From Bacillus suaedaesalsae (lineage in GTDB: Bacteria; Bacillota; Bacilli; Bacillales; SA4), in assembly GCF_016890225.1 (NCBI RefSeq), contig NZ_JAFELM010000016.1, positions 62,001-126,000 on the forward strand: a stretch of 64,000 nucleotides of DNA, written 5' to 3'. A model generated the notes under the pieces. That model had not been told where the DNA came from, did no database searches, and saw nothing but the letters and a program-made list of their open reading frames with translations. A program made the position numbers and the translations under genes. Of the stretch, positions 39,544-49,160 are shown piece by piece (position 1 is the stretch's first letter; each line of letters opens with the position of its first letter).

Positions 39544-40575
39544 CTATACTGCTTTAGACTGCGATGTAGTTTTGTGTTTGAGTTCAAAGCTTTGGTTGTT
39601 AATTTGGATTTTCTCTTGAATGGCTTCTTCTGATTTACGTTTTTTTCTTCTTTTACTTTCACCCATGCTAATTTTGGTGAAACCTTCTGTCATAAGGTTG
39701 ACTGCATAGATAGAGATGGCGAAGAACAGAATTGGCGTGAACGGAATCCAAATGGATGTCTTCATAAATCTCTGTGCATCACCAATTAGCCCTGACCATT
39801 CCATTGAGAGCGTTGTTGGTGGATCTCCCATCATCGGGTCGAACGATACGACCGTTCCTCCAAAGAACAGTTTCATTAATCCTAAATGTGATAAAAGAAG
39901 AAGGACTTGAACTACTTGTTGTCCAAACATAATCACAAACTTTTCCTTTAAAAGTGGTAATATATGCTTACGTATCATAAAAAACTTACTTGCACCAAGT
40001 GTTTGTGAGCTTATGACGAAGTCCTTTTTCATAACTTCAGCACTTTCGTTGCTTATTAATACTGCTAATATTGGTACCGCTAACACCGTGAGCACCACTA
40101 CTTCGATTGAAATTCTCTCAAAAAAACTATAGTGAAACCCTTCTGGCCCCATCCATAGCACCGGATATAGAATGTAATAAGCGATCAAAGTTAACGGTAT
40201 ATAGTGAAAGGAATCAATAAACCCATTCAAATATTTTCTAAACTTTGTTAAATAGGAGCTAAAGAAGATCCCAATTGGTATCGCCACAATTACACGCAAT
40301 AGAGCAATACTTAACGCAGCTAAAATCGTAAATTTTGCACCAATAATCATTTTGTGAAGCATATGGAAGCCGAACATATCTGTCCCAAACCAAGCGTCCT
40401 TGCTCGGTGGAAGTGGAGCAGAATCTACGACACTCCCATTCTCATCATAAATATACCGATCCTGCGGCACTACGTCATCATAAACAGCCGTATAAACAAA
40501 GCTTGAAATCAAAAGTCCTGCGATAATCACAAAACCTATCAGAAACATTGGTTGAGTAAACAATTTTTTTATCAT
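39544..40575 (-). CDS. ABC permease, DppC/OppC-like, without local ATPase
   Basis: A 343-residue BPD-type permease with an N-terminal membrane helix (about 11-32), a 60-residue external segment, five more helices and an EAA-like loop (SSQTLGASKFFMIRKHILP, about residues 205-223) that docks an ATPase. A lysine/arginine-rich tail of about 40 residues (KRRKKRKSEEA) is unusual. Its start overlaps the end of the partner permease by four bases. No solute-binding protein or ATPase gene lies nearby, so the pair must use one encoded elsewhere or have a different role. Substrate unknown; peptide is only a family-level guess. Confidence 0.82.
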   Translation of the reverse strand: MIKKLFTQPMFLIGFVIIAGLLISSFVYTAVYDDVVPQDRYIYDENGSVVDSAPLPPSKDAWFGTDMFGFHMLHKMIIGAKFTILAALSIALLRVIVAIPIGIFFSSYLTKFRKYLNGFIDSFHYIPLTLIAYYILYPVLWMGPEGFHYSFFERISIEVVVLTVLAVPILAVLISNESAEVMKKDFVISSQTLGASKFFMIRKHILPLLKEKFVIMFGQQVVQVLLLLSHLGLMKLFFGGTVVSFDPMMGDPPTTLSMEWSGLIGDAQRFMKTSIWIPFTPILFFAISIYAVNLMTEGFTKISMGESKRRKKRKSEEAIQEKIQINNQSFELKHKTTSQSKAV

Positions 40576-41441
40576 ATAGATTCTCCCCCGTTTGCCACGT
40601 TCTTTAGAACAGCCTCTGTAATGTTGTATAGAAGGAAAATCGGAATAAAGAATAATAATACTCCAATTGTAAATAAAACCGGTGTCATGTACTGACTTAA
40701 AAATCTCGTTATTCCAAAAATATTAAATAAATATTCAATGATAAATAGATTGGAAAGCATAAACCAAATGACTTTCTTCGACTGGAAAAACAGGCTGATT
40801 GATGCGTTCCGTAAGACATGTATAAAAAGAATTGTAGATTTTGTAACTCCCTTCATTCTTGCCAAGTCCACATAATCCTTTTTCAATTCTTGCTCAAACA
40901 ACAAGAAACTTAAACGGTAAAGTTGAATCGTTGGAAAAATAGCTAAACACAGCATTGGCAGTAAATACACTCGTTCTTCTGAAAGTGTGACAAAGTTAAT
41001 TAATAGGATGTCAGTCTTTTGGTAGAAGAAAATAATAAAAAACTGCATAAGGAACACAATAAAAATGTCTGGTAAGGACTCGAATATATAGACAAATAGC
41101 TTCGTTTTCCCACGGTGCCTCTCTGGAAATAACATAGTAATGATGGTTAATGCAGTGGAAATAACATAAGCGATGAAAAGGGCACCAATTAAAAGAGTTA
41201 ACGAATATAACACTGGACTAAACAGAGATGGAAATAAATTACGCGGTCTTCCATTCCAATCATACGTTAACGTATCATATTCCATTAAACCTTTTACAAT
41301 CTCTTTTAATGCAGTGACGTACTGGGAAAAGTTAAGCAGGCTTTCACCTGATGCCGAAAATAAAGCCGGAATTGCACCTACTAAAATAATACCCATACAC
41401 GCCACAATAAACTGTAGACTCACTTCTAGTATGCGTGGCAT
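40572..41441 (-). CDS. ABC permease, DppB/OppB-like, without local ATPase
   Basis: A 289-residue membrane protein with about six helices. The EAA-like loop is YVDLARMKGVTKSTILFIHV (about 190-209). The N-terminal part of true OppB proteins (helix 1 then a long external loop) is retained in short form. The ATG ending at 41441 follows AGGGGGATC; an upstream TTG would add 16 charged residues. It overlaps the partner permease, indicating coupled translation. Confidence 0.8.
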   Translation of the reverse strand: MPRILEVSLQFIVACMGIILVGAIPALFSASGESLLNFSQYVTALKEIVKGLMEYDTLTYDWNGRPRNLFPSLFSPVLYSLTLLIGALFIAYVISTALTIITMLFPERHRGKTKLFVYIFESLPDIFIVFLMQFFIIFFYQKTDILLINFVTLSEERVYLLPMLCLAIFPTIQLYRLSFLLFEQELKKDYVDLARMKGVTKSTILFIHVLRNASISLFFQSKKVIWFMLSNLFIIEYLFNIFGITRFLSQYMTPVLFTIGVLLFFIPIFLLYNITEAVLKNVANGGESI

Positions 41442-41597
41442 TTTTGATCCCCCTACTGTTTTTTCTCTCTTTTTTGATTTTTCTCTCAATTAATTTCAAC
41501 ATAAATTAAATAATATCACAAAAAACAGAAGAGAATAGTAAAAACGGATTAACTAATTTACATTTTTTTCTAATTATTTTTGGGGGAATAGTTATTG

Positions 41598-42317
41598 ATG
41601 GAACTTTTAAAAGAACTTGCAATTGTATTAGGTCGAATTGTAACGATATTACCTTTACTTTTATTTATGACACTTTATATGGGAAGAAGATCCATCGGAC
41701 AACTACCGATTTTTGACTTTCTGGCGATTATCACCTTAGGGGCTGTGGTTGGGGCTGATATTGCGGATCCGAAGATTGAACACATTCATACGGCTTTTGC
41801 TATCGTCATGATTGCGGTTTTCCAAAAAATTGTTGCACGGTTAAAAATACATAACAGGTGGTTTGGAAGATTGGTTACGTTTGAACCAACAGTCGTTATT
41901 CAAGATGGCGTTATGATTGTTAAAAACATTAACAGAATACAGTATTCAGTGGATAATATTCTCCTGATGCTTCGTGAAAAGGATATCTTTGATATCAGTG
42001 AGGTTCACTTAGCTATAATTGAAGGAAGTGGAAATATTACCGTTTTGCGAAAAGGAGAAAGTACACCTGTTACAAGAAAGGACCTGTCCTTGTCTAACGA
42101 TAACATTTCTATAGGCTATCCCTTGATCGTTGAAGGAACGGTATATGAAGCGATTTTAAAAGAATTTTCTTTAGATAAGGCATGGTTGGAGGATGAGCTT
42201 CAGTCAAAAGGGATTACTCAAATCAACCAAGTATTTTTTGCATCCATTAATGTAAATAAACAACTTCAAGTCACTTTGCATCAACAGGATATCAAGACAC
42301 CTCCTATTTTTCATTGA
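41598..42317 (+). CDS. DUF421 (YetF-like) membrane protein
   Basis: A 239-residue protein: three N-terminal membrane helices (LGRIVTILPLLLFMTLYMGRR, PIFDFLAIITLGAVVGADIA, AFAIVMIAVFQKIVARL) followed by two soluble YetF subdomains (LVTFEPTVVIQDGVMIVKNI; REKDIFDISEVHLAIIEGSG). The family is widespread in spore formers, and some members are spore-membrane components; function is not defined. A TTG at 41595 has better spacing to GGGGG than this ATG, so the start may be three bases earlier. Confidence 0.88.
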   Translation: MELLKELAIVLGRIVTILPLLLFMTLYMGRRSIGQLPIFDFLAIITLGAVVGADIADPKIEHIHTAFAIVMIAVFQKIVARLKIHNRWFGRLVTFEPTVVIQDGVMIVKNINRIQYSVDNILLMLREKDIFDISEVHLAIIEGSGNITVLRKGESTPVTRKDLSLSNDNISIGYPLIVEGTVYEAILKEFSLDKAWLEDELQSKGITQINQVFFASINVNKQLQVTLHQQDIKTPPIFH

Positions 42318-42342
42318 TAAGAACAGGATTGCATAAAAAAAG

Positions 42343-42370
42343 AACCATAGACTTTTTCATCTATGGTTCA
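42343..42370. terminator. Convergent terminator, DUF421 gene and speB
   Basis: GAACCATAGA pairs perfectly with TCTATGGTTC around an eight-base loop, with A-rich and T-rich flanks. Confidence 0.85.
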
Positions 42371-42376
42371 TTTCTT

Positions 42377-43249
42377 TTATTTCACCCAGCCTAAAATCAT
42401 TTCACGAATGAGTTTACTAGCTGTGTTAGCAGTTTGTTCAGAGTGATCGTAAATCGGCGCTACTTCTACTAAGTCTCCACCTACAACATTCACTTCAGAA
42501 CGAGCAATTGCGTGGATGGATGCTAGTAATTCTCTAGAAGTAATTCCTCCTGCATCCACAGTTCCTGTTCCAGGAGCATGTGCAGGATCTAATACATCAA
42601 TATCAATCGTTACATATACAGGACGTCCAGCAAGCTTAGGCAAGATTTCCTTTAGTGGCTCAAGCACTTCAAATTTCGAGATGTGCATTCCAACATTTTT
42701 TGCCCATTCGAATTCTTCCTTCATTCCAGAACGAATTCCGAATGAGAAGACATTTTCAGGACCCATTAATTCTGCTGCTTTACGAATTGGAGTGGAGTGA
42801 GATAAAGGCTCGCCTTCGTAATGCTCTCGTAAGTCTGTATGTGCATCCATATGGATAATAGCCAAATCAGGGTAGTTTTTGTACATTGCCTTAATTACCG
42901 GCCATGATACAAGATGCTCCCCACCCATTCCAAGTGGAAATTTCCCTTCCGCTAGAAGAGAGTCCACATATTCTTCAATCATTTCAATACTTTTTTGTGG
43001 GTTACCAAACGGCAGGGGGATATCTCCTGCATCGAAGTATTTTACATCTTCTAATTCTCGGTCTAGATACGCACTGTACTCTTCTAATCCGATTGACACT
43101 TCACGAATACGAGAAGGACCGAAACGTGAGCCAGGACGGTACGAAACTGTCCAGTCCATTGGCATACCGTATAAAACTGCCTTGCTTTCTTCAAAGCTAG
43201 GGTGACTTTTTATAAACACATTTCCTGAATAGGCTTCATCAAAACGCAT
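42377..43249 (-). CDS. speB: Agmatinase
   Basis: A 290-residue ureohydrolase converting agmatine to putrescine and urea. The binuclear manganese ligands are in MGGEHLVSWP, IIHMDAHTDLR and VTIDIDVLDPAHAPGTGT. It is encoded 15 bases after speE, so putrescine formation and its aminopropylation are co-expressed, as in B. subtilis. Confidence 0.95.
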   Translation of the reverse strand: MRFDEAYSGNVFIKSHPSFEESKAVLYGMPMDWTVSYRPGSRFGPSRIREVSIGLEEYSAYLDRELEDVKYFDAGDIPLPFGNPQKSIEMIEEYVDSLLAEGKFPLGMGGEHLVSWPVIKAMYKNYPDLAIIHMDAHTDLREHYEGEPLSHSTPIRKAAELMGPENVFSFGIRSGMKEEFEWAKNVGMHISKFEVLEPLKEILPKLAGRPVYVTIDIDVLDPAHAPGTGTVDAGGITSRELLASIHAIARSEVNVVGGDLVEVAPIYDHSEQTANTASKLIREMILGWVK

Positions 43250-43264
43250 AGCTAACCCTCCTAC

Positions 43265-44092
43265 TTACTTTGTTAGATCTGATACAAATTTTGGTAGGAC
43301 AAAGGCAGCTTTATGAAGCTCTTTTGTGTAGTACTTTGTATCAATCTCATGGAAACGACTTTCTTCAACTTCAAGTGGATCATGCTTCTTTGAACCTAAT
43401 GTAAATGTCCACATACCACTTGGATACGTTGGAATGTTAGCAATATATAGACGCGTTATTGGGAAAATTTCTTTTACATCACGTTGTACGTTGCGAATTA
43501 AATCAGGTGTAAACCAAGGGTTGTCTGATTGTGCAACGAAAATTCCGTCTTCCTTTAATGCTTTAGAAATACCAGCATAGAATCCTTTTGTGAACAGGTT
43601 AACAGCAGGACCAACAGGTTCAGTAGAGTCAACCATGATTACATCGTAGATTGCTTCGCTTTCAGCGATATGCATGAATCCGTCTCCTACCTTCACTTCT
43701 ACACGAGCGTCGTCAAGCATACCTGCAATTTCAGGTAAGTACTGTTTAGAGTACTCAATAACTTTACCATCGATCTCAACTAGAGTTGCTTTTTTCACAC
43801 TTGGGTGTTTTAACACCTCACGGATTACACCACCGTCTCCCCCACCAACTACAAGTACGTTTTCAGGATTTGGATGCGTGAATAAAGGAACGTGAGCAAC
43901 CATTTCATGATAAACCCACTCATCCTTTTGAGTAGTCATGACCATGCCATCAAGAATTAACATGTTTCCAAACTCTTCTGTCTCTACCATATCTAGCTTT
44001 TGAAACTCCGTTTGCTCCGTATGTAAAGTCTGCTTAATCTTAGCCGTAATACCAAATTTTTCAGTCTGTTTCTCTGTAAACCATAATTCCAT
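43265..44092 (-). CDS. speE: Spermidine synthase
   Basis: A 275-residue aminopropyltransferase joining decarboxylated SAM to putrescine. [39 protein letters not shown] and [15 protein letters not shown] cover the cofactor- and substrate-binding sites. The ATG ending at 44092 is chosen; a GTG nine bases upstream would sit directly on the AAAGG ribosome binding site. Confidence 0.95.
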   Translation of the reverse strand: MELWFTEKQTEKFGITAKIKQTLHTEQTEFQKLDMVETEEFGNMLILDGMVMTTQKDEWVYHEMVAHVPLFTHPNPENVLVVGGGDGGVIREVLKHPSVKKATLVEIDGKVIEYSKQYLPEIAGMLDDARVEVKVGDGFMHIAESEAIYDVIMVDSTEPVGPAVNLFTKGFYAGISKALKEDGIFVAQSDNPWFTPDLIRNVQRDVKEIFPITRLYIANIPTYPSGMWTFTLGSKKHDPLEVEESRFHEIDTKYYTKELHKAAFVLPKFVSDLTK

Positions 44093-44314
44093 TTTAGTCA
44101 CACCTTTCTAGTTATTTCCCACAGTATGTATGTACTTTTTCTTACATTTGTATCTTTCCCTGTTACAACGATAAAAAACCATATTTTTACCGCATAAGCT
44201 TGTGTTAAACAATGATGCAAATAATATACAGCAAGTCAAAGTATAGCCCAATCTATGAAAAATGTTAAGCATAAAATTTTAAAAAATACGACACGATGCT
44301 TTATTCAACTAAAG

Positions 44315-44353
44315 CTTTAAAGCAGTGGGGGCCTGTCCCCCACTGCTTTAAAG
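44315..44353. repeat. GGGGGACAGGCCCCC palindrome, copy 4 (inverted)
   Basis: A perfect 17-bp stem CTTTAAAGCAGTGGGGG with loop CCTGT, the reverse orientation of copy 1. It lies between divergent speE and pbpG, just upstream of the candidate pbpG promoter. Confidence 0.9.
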
Positions 44354-44374
44354 TGATAAAATATACGATTTTAT

Positions 44375-44404
44375 GTTTAAAATACGGCTTTTTTCTCAAT
44401 AATG
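44375..44404 (+). promoter_or_regulatory. Candidate sigma-F-type promoter of pbpG
   Basis: GTTTA, 15 bases, then CTCAATAATG resembles GYWTA-N15-GGNNANAHTR with two mismatches in the -10. pbpG is a forespore-expressed gene in B. subtilis. Confidence 0.4.
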
Positions 44405-44452
44405 ATGAAGATTATGTCTTTAATATGGATCCTTTTGGTAGGTGAGTCGATG

Positions 44453-46522
44453 ATGGAAGTCATCACGAATGAACGGTTGAAGCAGACGTTGAAATATGTG
44501 CGTGCACTTTTATTTATAGGGTTATTTCTAGCAATCTTCTTTGTTTTAGGAGTGGTAGGTGTATTAACGTATGCCAAAGTGAAGGGTGCTCCACCATTAG
44601 CTGTGCCACAGTCTACAATCTATTACGGAACTGACAATAGTATTATCGGTGAAAGCCATCAAGGACAAACTCGTTATTGGGTACCGCTAGCCGAAATATC
44701 TCCCCACTTAGTCAACGCTACAGTTGCAATTGAAGACAAGCGTTTTTATGATCATAATGGCTTTGATTATAAGAGAATTGTTGGAGCTGCACTTGCGGAT
44801 ATTAGAGCGATGTCTAAAGTTCAAGGGGCAAGTACAATTTCCCAGCAATATGCTAGAAATCTATTTCTAGAGCATGACAAGACGTGGAAGCGTAAAATGA
44901 CTGAAGCTCTTTATACGCTTCGACTTGAAATGAATTATACGAAAGAACAGATTATTGAAGGCTATTTGAATACGATTTACTATGGGCATGGTGCTTATGG
45001 GATCGAAGCCGCTTCACAATTTTATTTCAATAAATCAGCTAAAGACTTAACTCTAGCAGAAGCCACCATGCTTTCTGGTATTCCTAAAGGGCCAACCTAT
45101 TATTCTCCTTTGGAAAATCTAGATCATGCGAAGAAACGTCAACAAATTATACTCAATTCCATGGTTGCAAATGAATTTATCTCAAAAAAACAAGCGAAAT
45201 TGATTTTTGCTGAAAAACTAGATTTCTATGGGAAGTTTGATGTCAAAAAACAAAATATCGCGCCATATTTCCAGGAAGCAGTGAAAAAAGCTTTACTGTC
45301 AGAAACAGATATCACACCAAGAATGATTGAGATGGGCGGTTTAAAAATCTATACAACTCTTGACCCAACGATTCAAGAGATTGCAGAAGAGAAGATGGAA
45401 GAGGTTATTAACCCTAATTCTGAAATACAAGCAGCAATTGTCGTAACGAACCCTGCAAATGGCGATGTAAAAGCACTCGTCGGCGGTAGAGATTTCTCAA
45501 AAAGTCAATTTAACCGCGCTACACAAGCAAGACGTCAACCCGGGTCTACATTCAAACCATTTTTATACTATACGGCGGTTGAACAAGGCTTTACTCCTTC
45601 TACAATGTTAAAAAGCGAGTATACAACCTTTCAATTTGGTGAGGACAACAAAACGTATTCGCCTAGTAATTATAATGACTATTATGCAAATGATTCTATT
45701 ACTCTTGCTCAAGCGATTGCTCTATCTGATAATGTTTATGCTGTAAAAACCCATATGTTTTTAGGGGTAAACTCATTAATCGATACGAGTAGACGATTAG
45801 GCATTACTGGAAAACTACCTGCAGTACCATCACTGGCTCTCGGAACGTCAACTGTCAAAATGATAGATATGGTAAATGCCTATGGAATTATCGCGAACGG
45901 CGGTAAAAAAACAGAACCTTCCTTTATAAAGAAGATCGTCAATCACAACGGCGAAGTGATCTATGAAAAGGAGAAAACGAAAGAACAAGTATTAGATAAA
46001 GATGTAGCCTTTGTAACTACTCATATGATGACTGGAATGTTTGATGAAAAGTTAAATGACTATACAAAAGTAACGGGGCGCACCATATCAGACCAATTAA
46101 CAAGAATCTACGCTGGTAAATCAGGTACAACAAAAACCGATAGTTGGATGATTGGTTATTCTCCAGAGCTCGTTACTGGAGTTTGGGTCGGGTACGATAA
46201 AGATCACACACTCGATTTAGCAGATGAAAAAACCTATTCCAAAACAATTTGGGCTGGTGTTATGGAGGATGCACTAAAGAAAAAACCTGTACAAGCCTTT
46301 AAGCCGACTTCTGGCGTAGTTGGAGTTTACGTCAACCCAGATAACGGCATGCTTGCAACAGAAGGCTGTCCGGTCATGAGGTTAACCTACTTCATTGAAG
46401 GTACAGAACCAACAGAATATTGTCAGGACCATCTTCCACACCAACATAAAAAGAAGAAAAAGATAAAAGAGGAAATAGAAGAAAAAGGCTTTTTTAAGAA
46501 GATTTTTAATTGGTTTGACTAA
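44453..46522 (+). CDS. pbpG: Class A penicillin-binding protein PbpG
   Basis: A protein of about 689 residues (YwhE) with a membrane anchor (about 18-45), a GT51 glycosyltransferase domain (ATVAIEDKRFYDHNGFDYKR with the catalytic Glu, then ISQQYARN) and a transpeptidase domain with SxxK in PGSTFKPF, SDN in LSDNVYAV and KSGTT. B. subtilis PbpG and PbpF together build the germ cell wall primordium of the spore. Either ATG at 44450 or 44453 may be used (AGGTGAG upstream); in-frame codons further upstream overlap the promoter. Confidence 0.92.
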   Translation: MEVITNERLKQTLKYVRALLFIGLFLAIFFVLGVVGVLTYAKVKGAPPLAVPQSTIYYGTDNSIIGESHQGQTRYWVPLAEISPHLVNATVAIEDKRFYDHNGFDYKRIVGAALADIRAMSKVQGASTISQQYARNLFLEHDKTWKRKMTEALYTLRLEMNYTKEQIIEGYLNTIYYGHGAYGIEAASQFYFNKSAKDLTLAEATMLSGIPKGPTYYSPLENLDHAKKRQQIILNSMVANEFISKKQAKLIFAEKLDFYGKFDVKKQNIAPYFQEAVKKALLSETDITPRMIEMGGLKIYTTLDPTIQEIAEEKMEEVINPNSEIQAAIVVTNPANGDVKALVGGRDFSKSQFNRATQARRQPGSTFKPFLYYTAVEQGFTPSTMLKSEYTTFQFGEDNKTYSPSNYNDYYANDSITLAQAIALSDNVYAVKTHMFLGVNSLIDTSRRLGITGKLPAVPSLALGTSTVKMIDMVNAYGIIANGGKKTEPSFIKKIVNHNGEVIYEKEKTKEQVLDKDVAFVTTHMMTGMFDEKLNDYTKVTGRTISDQLTRIYAGKSGTTKTDSWMIGYSPELVTGVWVGYDKDHTLDLADEKTYSKTIWAGVMEDALKKKPVQAFKPTSGVVGVYVNPDNGMLATEGCPVMRLTYFIEGTEPTEYCQDHLPHQHKKKKKIKEEIEEKGFFKKIFNWFD

Positions 46523-46851
46523 GGGCTCTTTTTGTAAACTTTGCTGCTATTTATTAAATTTCGTGTATCTTTAGTAATCCAATACATTTAAGATATCTAT
46601 TACATTGACGAAAAGATGTCCCGAAACCACCTTTATCTTTATGTTTTTTCTGCTCCTTCGAACAATAACAATCTATGTGATAACAGCCTTGACTAAATAT
46701 ATATGCAAAAAACCGCAGGGAAAACTCCCCGCGGTTTTTTGTGTCCTAGTTTTACAGTGCAAAGACTGTAAAATAAGTTTACTTTTTTTCGAAAAAAACC
46801 TCAACTATTTTATGACGTTCCCCGCAAATGTCATAAAAGTTTCACATTCTT
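46523..46851. other. Gap between pbpG and ywhD
   Basis: No supported gene in 329 bases. It holds the hairpin at 46707-46740; an 89-codon plus-strand frame at 46605 has no ribosome binding site and no familiar domain. Confidence 0.5.
46707..46740. terminator. Terminator between pbpG and ywhD
   Basis: AAAAAACCGC and GCGGTTTTTT pair with additional GGG/CCC pairing and an AAAAC loop, 185 bases after pbpG. Symmetric A and T runs allow use from both sides. Confidence 0.8.
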
Positions 46852-47367
46852 TTAAGATAAAAGATCATCTTTAAGTTGAGAAGATGATCGATTCCACGTA
46901 CCTTCATCATGCTTTTGTAAAAAGTCAGCTAAAATCTTACGAGACTTTTCGTCCATATGATTTACAATAATTTTGCGCTTTAGCGATTTATCCATAAGAT
47001 TCACATGTTCTGCCAGAATCTTGTAGCCACGGCGAACTTCACGATCTACCGTCATTTCACAACCTGTTACTCCTGCATAATAAGGGCCGTTTTCCAGGCG
47101 TTCAATCGTAACCCATACTAGCCAATATAACTTACCATTCGGTACATCTTCTTTGTTTGGTAAAAACTTAATACCCTTTTCAACAACACTTCGAGCATGC
47201 ATTGCTCCGATATCTACAAATGCTTCTCCTTCTTCGGGATCAACAAATACTGGTGAGATATTTTCAAGACTGAGAGCACCGCCTGCACCAAATCCCCCGT
47301 GTCCGTCCGTTGGGTCATTTTTAATTATATTAAAACCAATTGTTTTCTTTTTCTTTTCTTGTTCCAT
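46852..47367 (-). CDS. ywhD: YwhD family protein
   Basis: A 171-residue conserved Bacillus protein of unknown function. It opens with a lysine-rich stretch (EQEKKKKTIGFNIIKNDPTDGHGG) and has GAMHARSVVEKGIKFLPN and YYAGVTGCEMTVDREVRRGY. No membrane segment. It lies next to ywhC on the same strand, as in B. subtilis. Confidence 0.88.
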   Translation of the reverse strand: MEQEKKKKTIGFNIIKNDPTDGHGGFGAGGALSLENISPVFVDPEEGEAFVDIGAMHARSVVEKGIKFLPNKEDVPNGKLYWLVWVTIERLENGPYYAGVTGCEMTVDREVRRGYKILAEHVNLMDKSLKRKIIVNHMDEKSRKILADFLQKHDEGTWNRSSSQLKDDLLS

Positions 47368-47403
47368 ACTGCGACCTCCTCTTGTGTTTACATTGTAACG
47401 AAT

Positions 47404-48087
47404 TTAAGAGCCTAGATTCAATATTAGGGCAGTGACTTCTGATAAAAGCTCAGCTACGAATGGAATAGCTGTGATAAAAATTGGTGTTATTGTATATTGG
47501 TCAAGTGGTGTGATTACTAAGATTAAAAAGATAATTGATCCATATTGTTCATATTGCGTTAATTTTGCACGAACTCCAGACGGTGCTAAATCCTCTACAA
47601 CTCGATATCCATCAAGGGGAGGGAAAGGTAAAAGATTAAACACAAATAGGGCAATATTGATGGATATAAATGTTTCAAAAAACAAATGAATGCTCTCTAC
47701 AACGTTTAGTGAAACGCTACTTAAAATCCCTAAAGGTGCTAGACTATACCACACTATAAATCCAATTAATGCAAGTATTAGGTTACTGAACGGACCTGCT
47801 AATGAAACCGAGATACCCGCTAAGCGTGGATTTTTAAAGAAAAAACGATTCACTGGAACAGGCTTAGCCCAACCGAATCCTAGTATAAATAAGGCAATCG
47901 TTCCAATTGGATCTAGATGTGCAAGTGGGGATAATGTTAATCTTCCTTGGTCCTTTGCCGTTGAATCCCCAAACTTATACGCTACAAATGCATGTGCAAA
48001 CTCATGAATGGTAAAGGCAATAAGTAAGGTAATAATGACGAAAGGAAGCTCCTGTAGACTATATCTTAAAAACGGAAGGAATTCCAT
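47404..48087 (-). CDS. ywhC: Site-2 protease family membrane metalloprotease
   Basis: A 227-residue M50-type intramembrane protease. The zinc motif HEFAHAFVAYKFGD contains HEXXH at about residues 28-32 and the third ligand lies in NLLPFPPLDGYRVV. About six membrane helices. Substrate is unknown; it differs from SpoIVFB in lacking a CBS domain. Gene order with ywhD and ywhB is conserved. Confidence 0.9.
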   Translation of the reverse strand: MEFLPFLRYSLQELPFVIITLLIAFTIHEFAHAFVAYKFGDSTAKDQGRLTLSPLAHLDPIGTIALFILGFGWAKPVPVNRFFFKNPRLAGISVSLAGPFSNLILALIGFIVWYSLAPLGILSSVSLNVVESIHLFFETFISINIALFVFNLLPFPPLDGYRVVEDLAPSGVRAKLTQYEQYGSIIFLILVITPLDQYTITPIFITAIPFVAELLSEVTALILNLGS

Positions 48088-48229
48088 TTGCTTTCTCCTC
48101 TATTCTTTATATATAATTCTCCCATTAGTATACTATACTTACACACTCGATTAGAAATACTTAACCATTTTCAAGACTTATATCAGGTTGTATTTCTTAT
48201 CATCCAAAAATAGAAAGCGAGGATTTCCC

Positions 48230-48415
48230 ATGCCATACGTAACAGTAAAAATGCTAGAAGGTCGATCTGAAGAACAAAAGAAAGCACTTGTTGAAAAAGT
48301 AACAAATGCTGTATCTGAAACAACTGGTGCACCAGAAGATAAAATCGTCGTTTTCATCGAAGAAATGAGCAAAAACCACTACGCAGTAGGTGGCAAACGT
48401 CTAAGCGACGAATAA
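48230..48415 (+). CDS. ywhB: 4-oxalocrotonate tautomerase family protein YwhB
   Basis: A 61-residue tautomerase. The catalytic proline follows the initiator methionine (MPYVTVKMLEGRSEEQKKAL), and Arg12 and RLSDE at the end fit the family. It forms hexamers and tautomerises 2-hydroxymuconate-like compounds in vitro; the biological role is unclear. The ATG at 48230 is required to expose Pro1; an upstream in-frame ATG would abolish this. Confidence 0.92.
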   Translation: MPYVTVKMLEGRSEEQKKALVEKVTNAVSETTGAPEDKIVVFIEEMSKNHYAVGGKRLSDE

Positions 48416-48465
48416 ATCATTTGCTTGATACCTTTAAACTAGTAAGTAATTATTAAGTAAATTAA

Positions 48466-48515
48466 AAACTCCTTTGTAGAAGTTGTTACAAAGCAAACCT
48501 TCTACAAAGGAGTTT
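48466..48515. terminator. Convergent terminator, ywhB and ypmS
   Basis: A 17-bp perfect stem, AAACTCCTTTGTAGAAG with its complement, around a 16-base loop. Confidence 0.85.
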
Positions 48516-48536
48516 CTTTAGAGAAATTAGGTAAAT

Positions 48537-49148
48537 CTATAATCCTAACGTTTCATTTGGAACCTTAATTCTGAACGTAATTTGGTCATTCTTTAAATCA
48601 AAGCTTTGTACCTTTACTTTAAAGTTACTTTTGACCTCCATTTGCGTTACGGCAATATAGATTAGTTGATTATCAGGATTAATTTCAACCCATTCAGGTG
48701 TTGTCAATTCTTTCTTCACGTATTCAAGAATCTTCTTTTCCGGCAATTTCAGTAATCCAAGTGACATATCTGATGCATATAAGACAAGGTCTCCGTTTTC
48801 TTGGACCGAGGGCTCTAATGTGATGGATATTGGTATTTCGGTCTGAAAGGCTTCAATTGACCCCAATAATTGAACATTTTCATCAAGCTTTACAGTATAT
48901 TTATCATCTTTATCCTTCATAAATTTATCTACATATTCATTAACTAGCTCATTTAAGTTTTGCTTGCTCGATTTAATCGTAAATTCTGCCCCTGGTTCAT
49001 CTTCTATAAATTCTTTTATAGGTATTTCTGAATCAGATACGGGCCATAGTAAAAAAATGAAGAAAGATAACACGAAGAATACATTCACTCCGACTACACA
49101 TAAAAATAATTGTTTCCATGACGGTTTTGTTTTAAACTGTATTTCCAT
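48537..49148 (-). CDS. ypmS: YpmS family (DUF2140) membrane-anchored protein
   Basis: A 203-residue protein with one N-terminal membrane helix (about 14-36, WKQLFLCVVGVNVFFVLSFF) and an extracytoplasmic domain. ELVNEYVDKFMKDKDDKYTV and GSIEAFQTEIPISITLEPSV are family-typical, as is the C-terminal FRIKVPNET. Function unknown. It follows the SGNH hydrolase gene ypmR by 12 bases, and the pair is conserved in Bacillus, although in B. subtilis it is found at another locus. Confidence 0.85.
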   Translation of the reverse strand: MEIQFKTKPSWKQLFLCVVGVNVFFVLSFFIFLLWPVSDSEIPIKEFIEDEPGAEFTIKSSKQNLNELVNEYVDKFMKDKDDKYTVKLDENVQLLGSIEAFQTEIPISITLEPSVQENGDLVLYASDMSLGLLKLPEKKILEYVKKELTTPEWVEINPDNQLIYIAVTQMEVKSNFKVKVQSFDLKNDQITFRIKVPNETLGL

Positions 49149-49160
49149 TCATTTCACCTT

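Noticed and set aside
39468-39662. 64-codon minus-strand frame at the end of the DppC-like permease
   Set aside because: Runs through the permease gene in another frame and into the REP and terminator palindromes.
46605-46874. 89-codon plus-strand frame after pbpG
   Set aside because: No ribosome binding site, spans a terminator hairpin and overlaps ywhD on the other strand.
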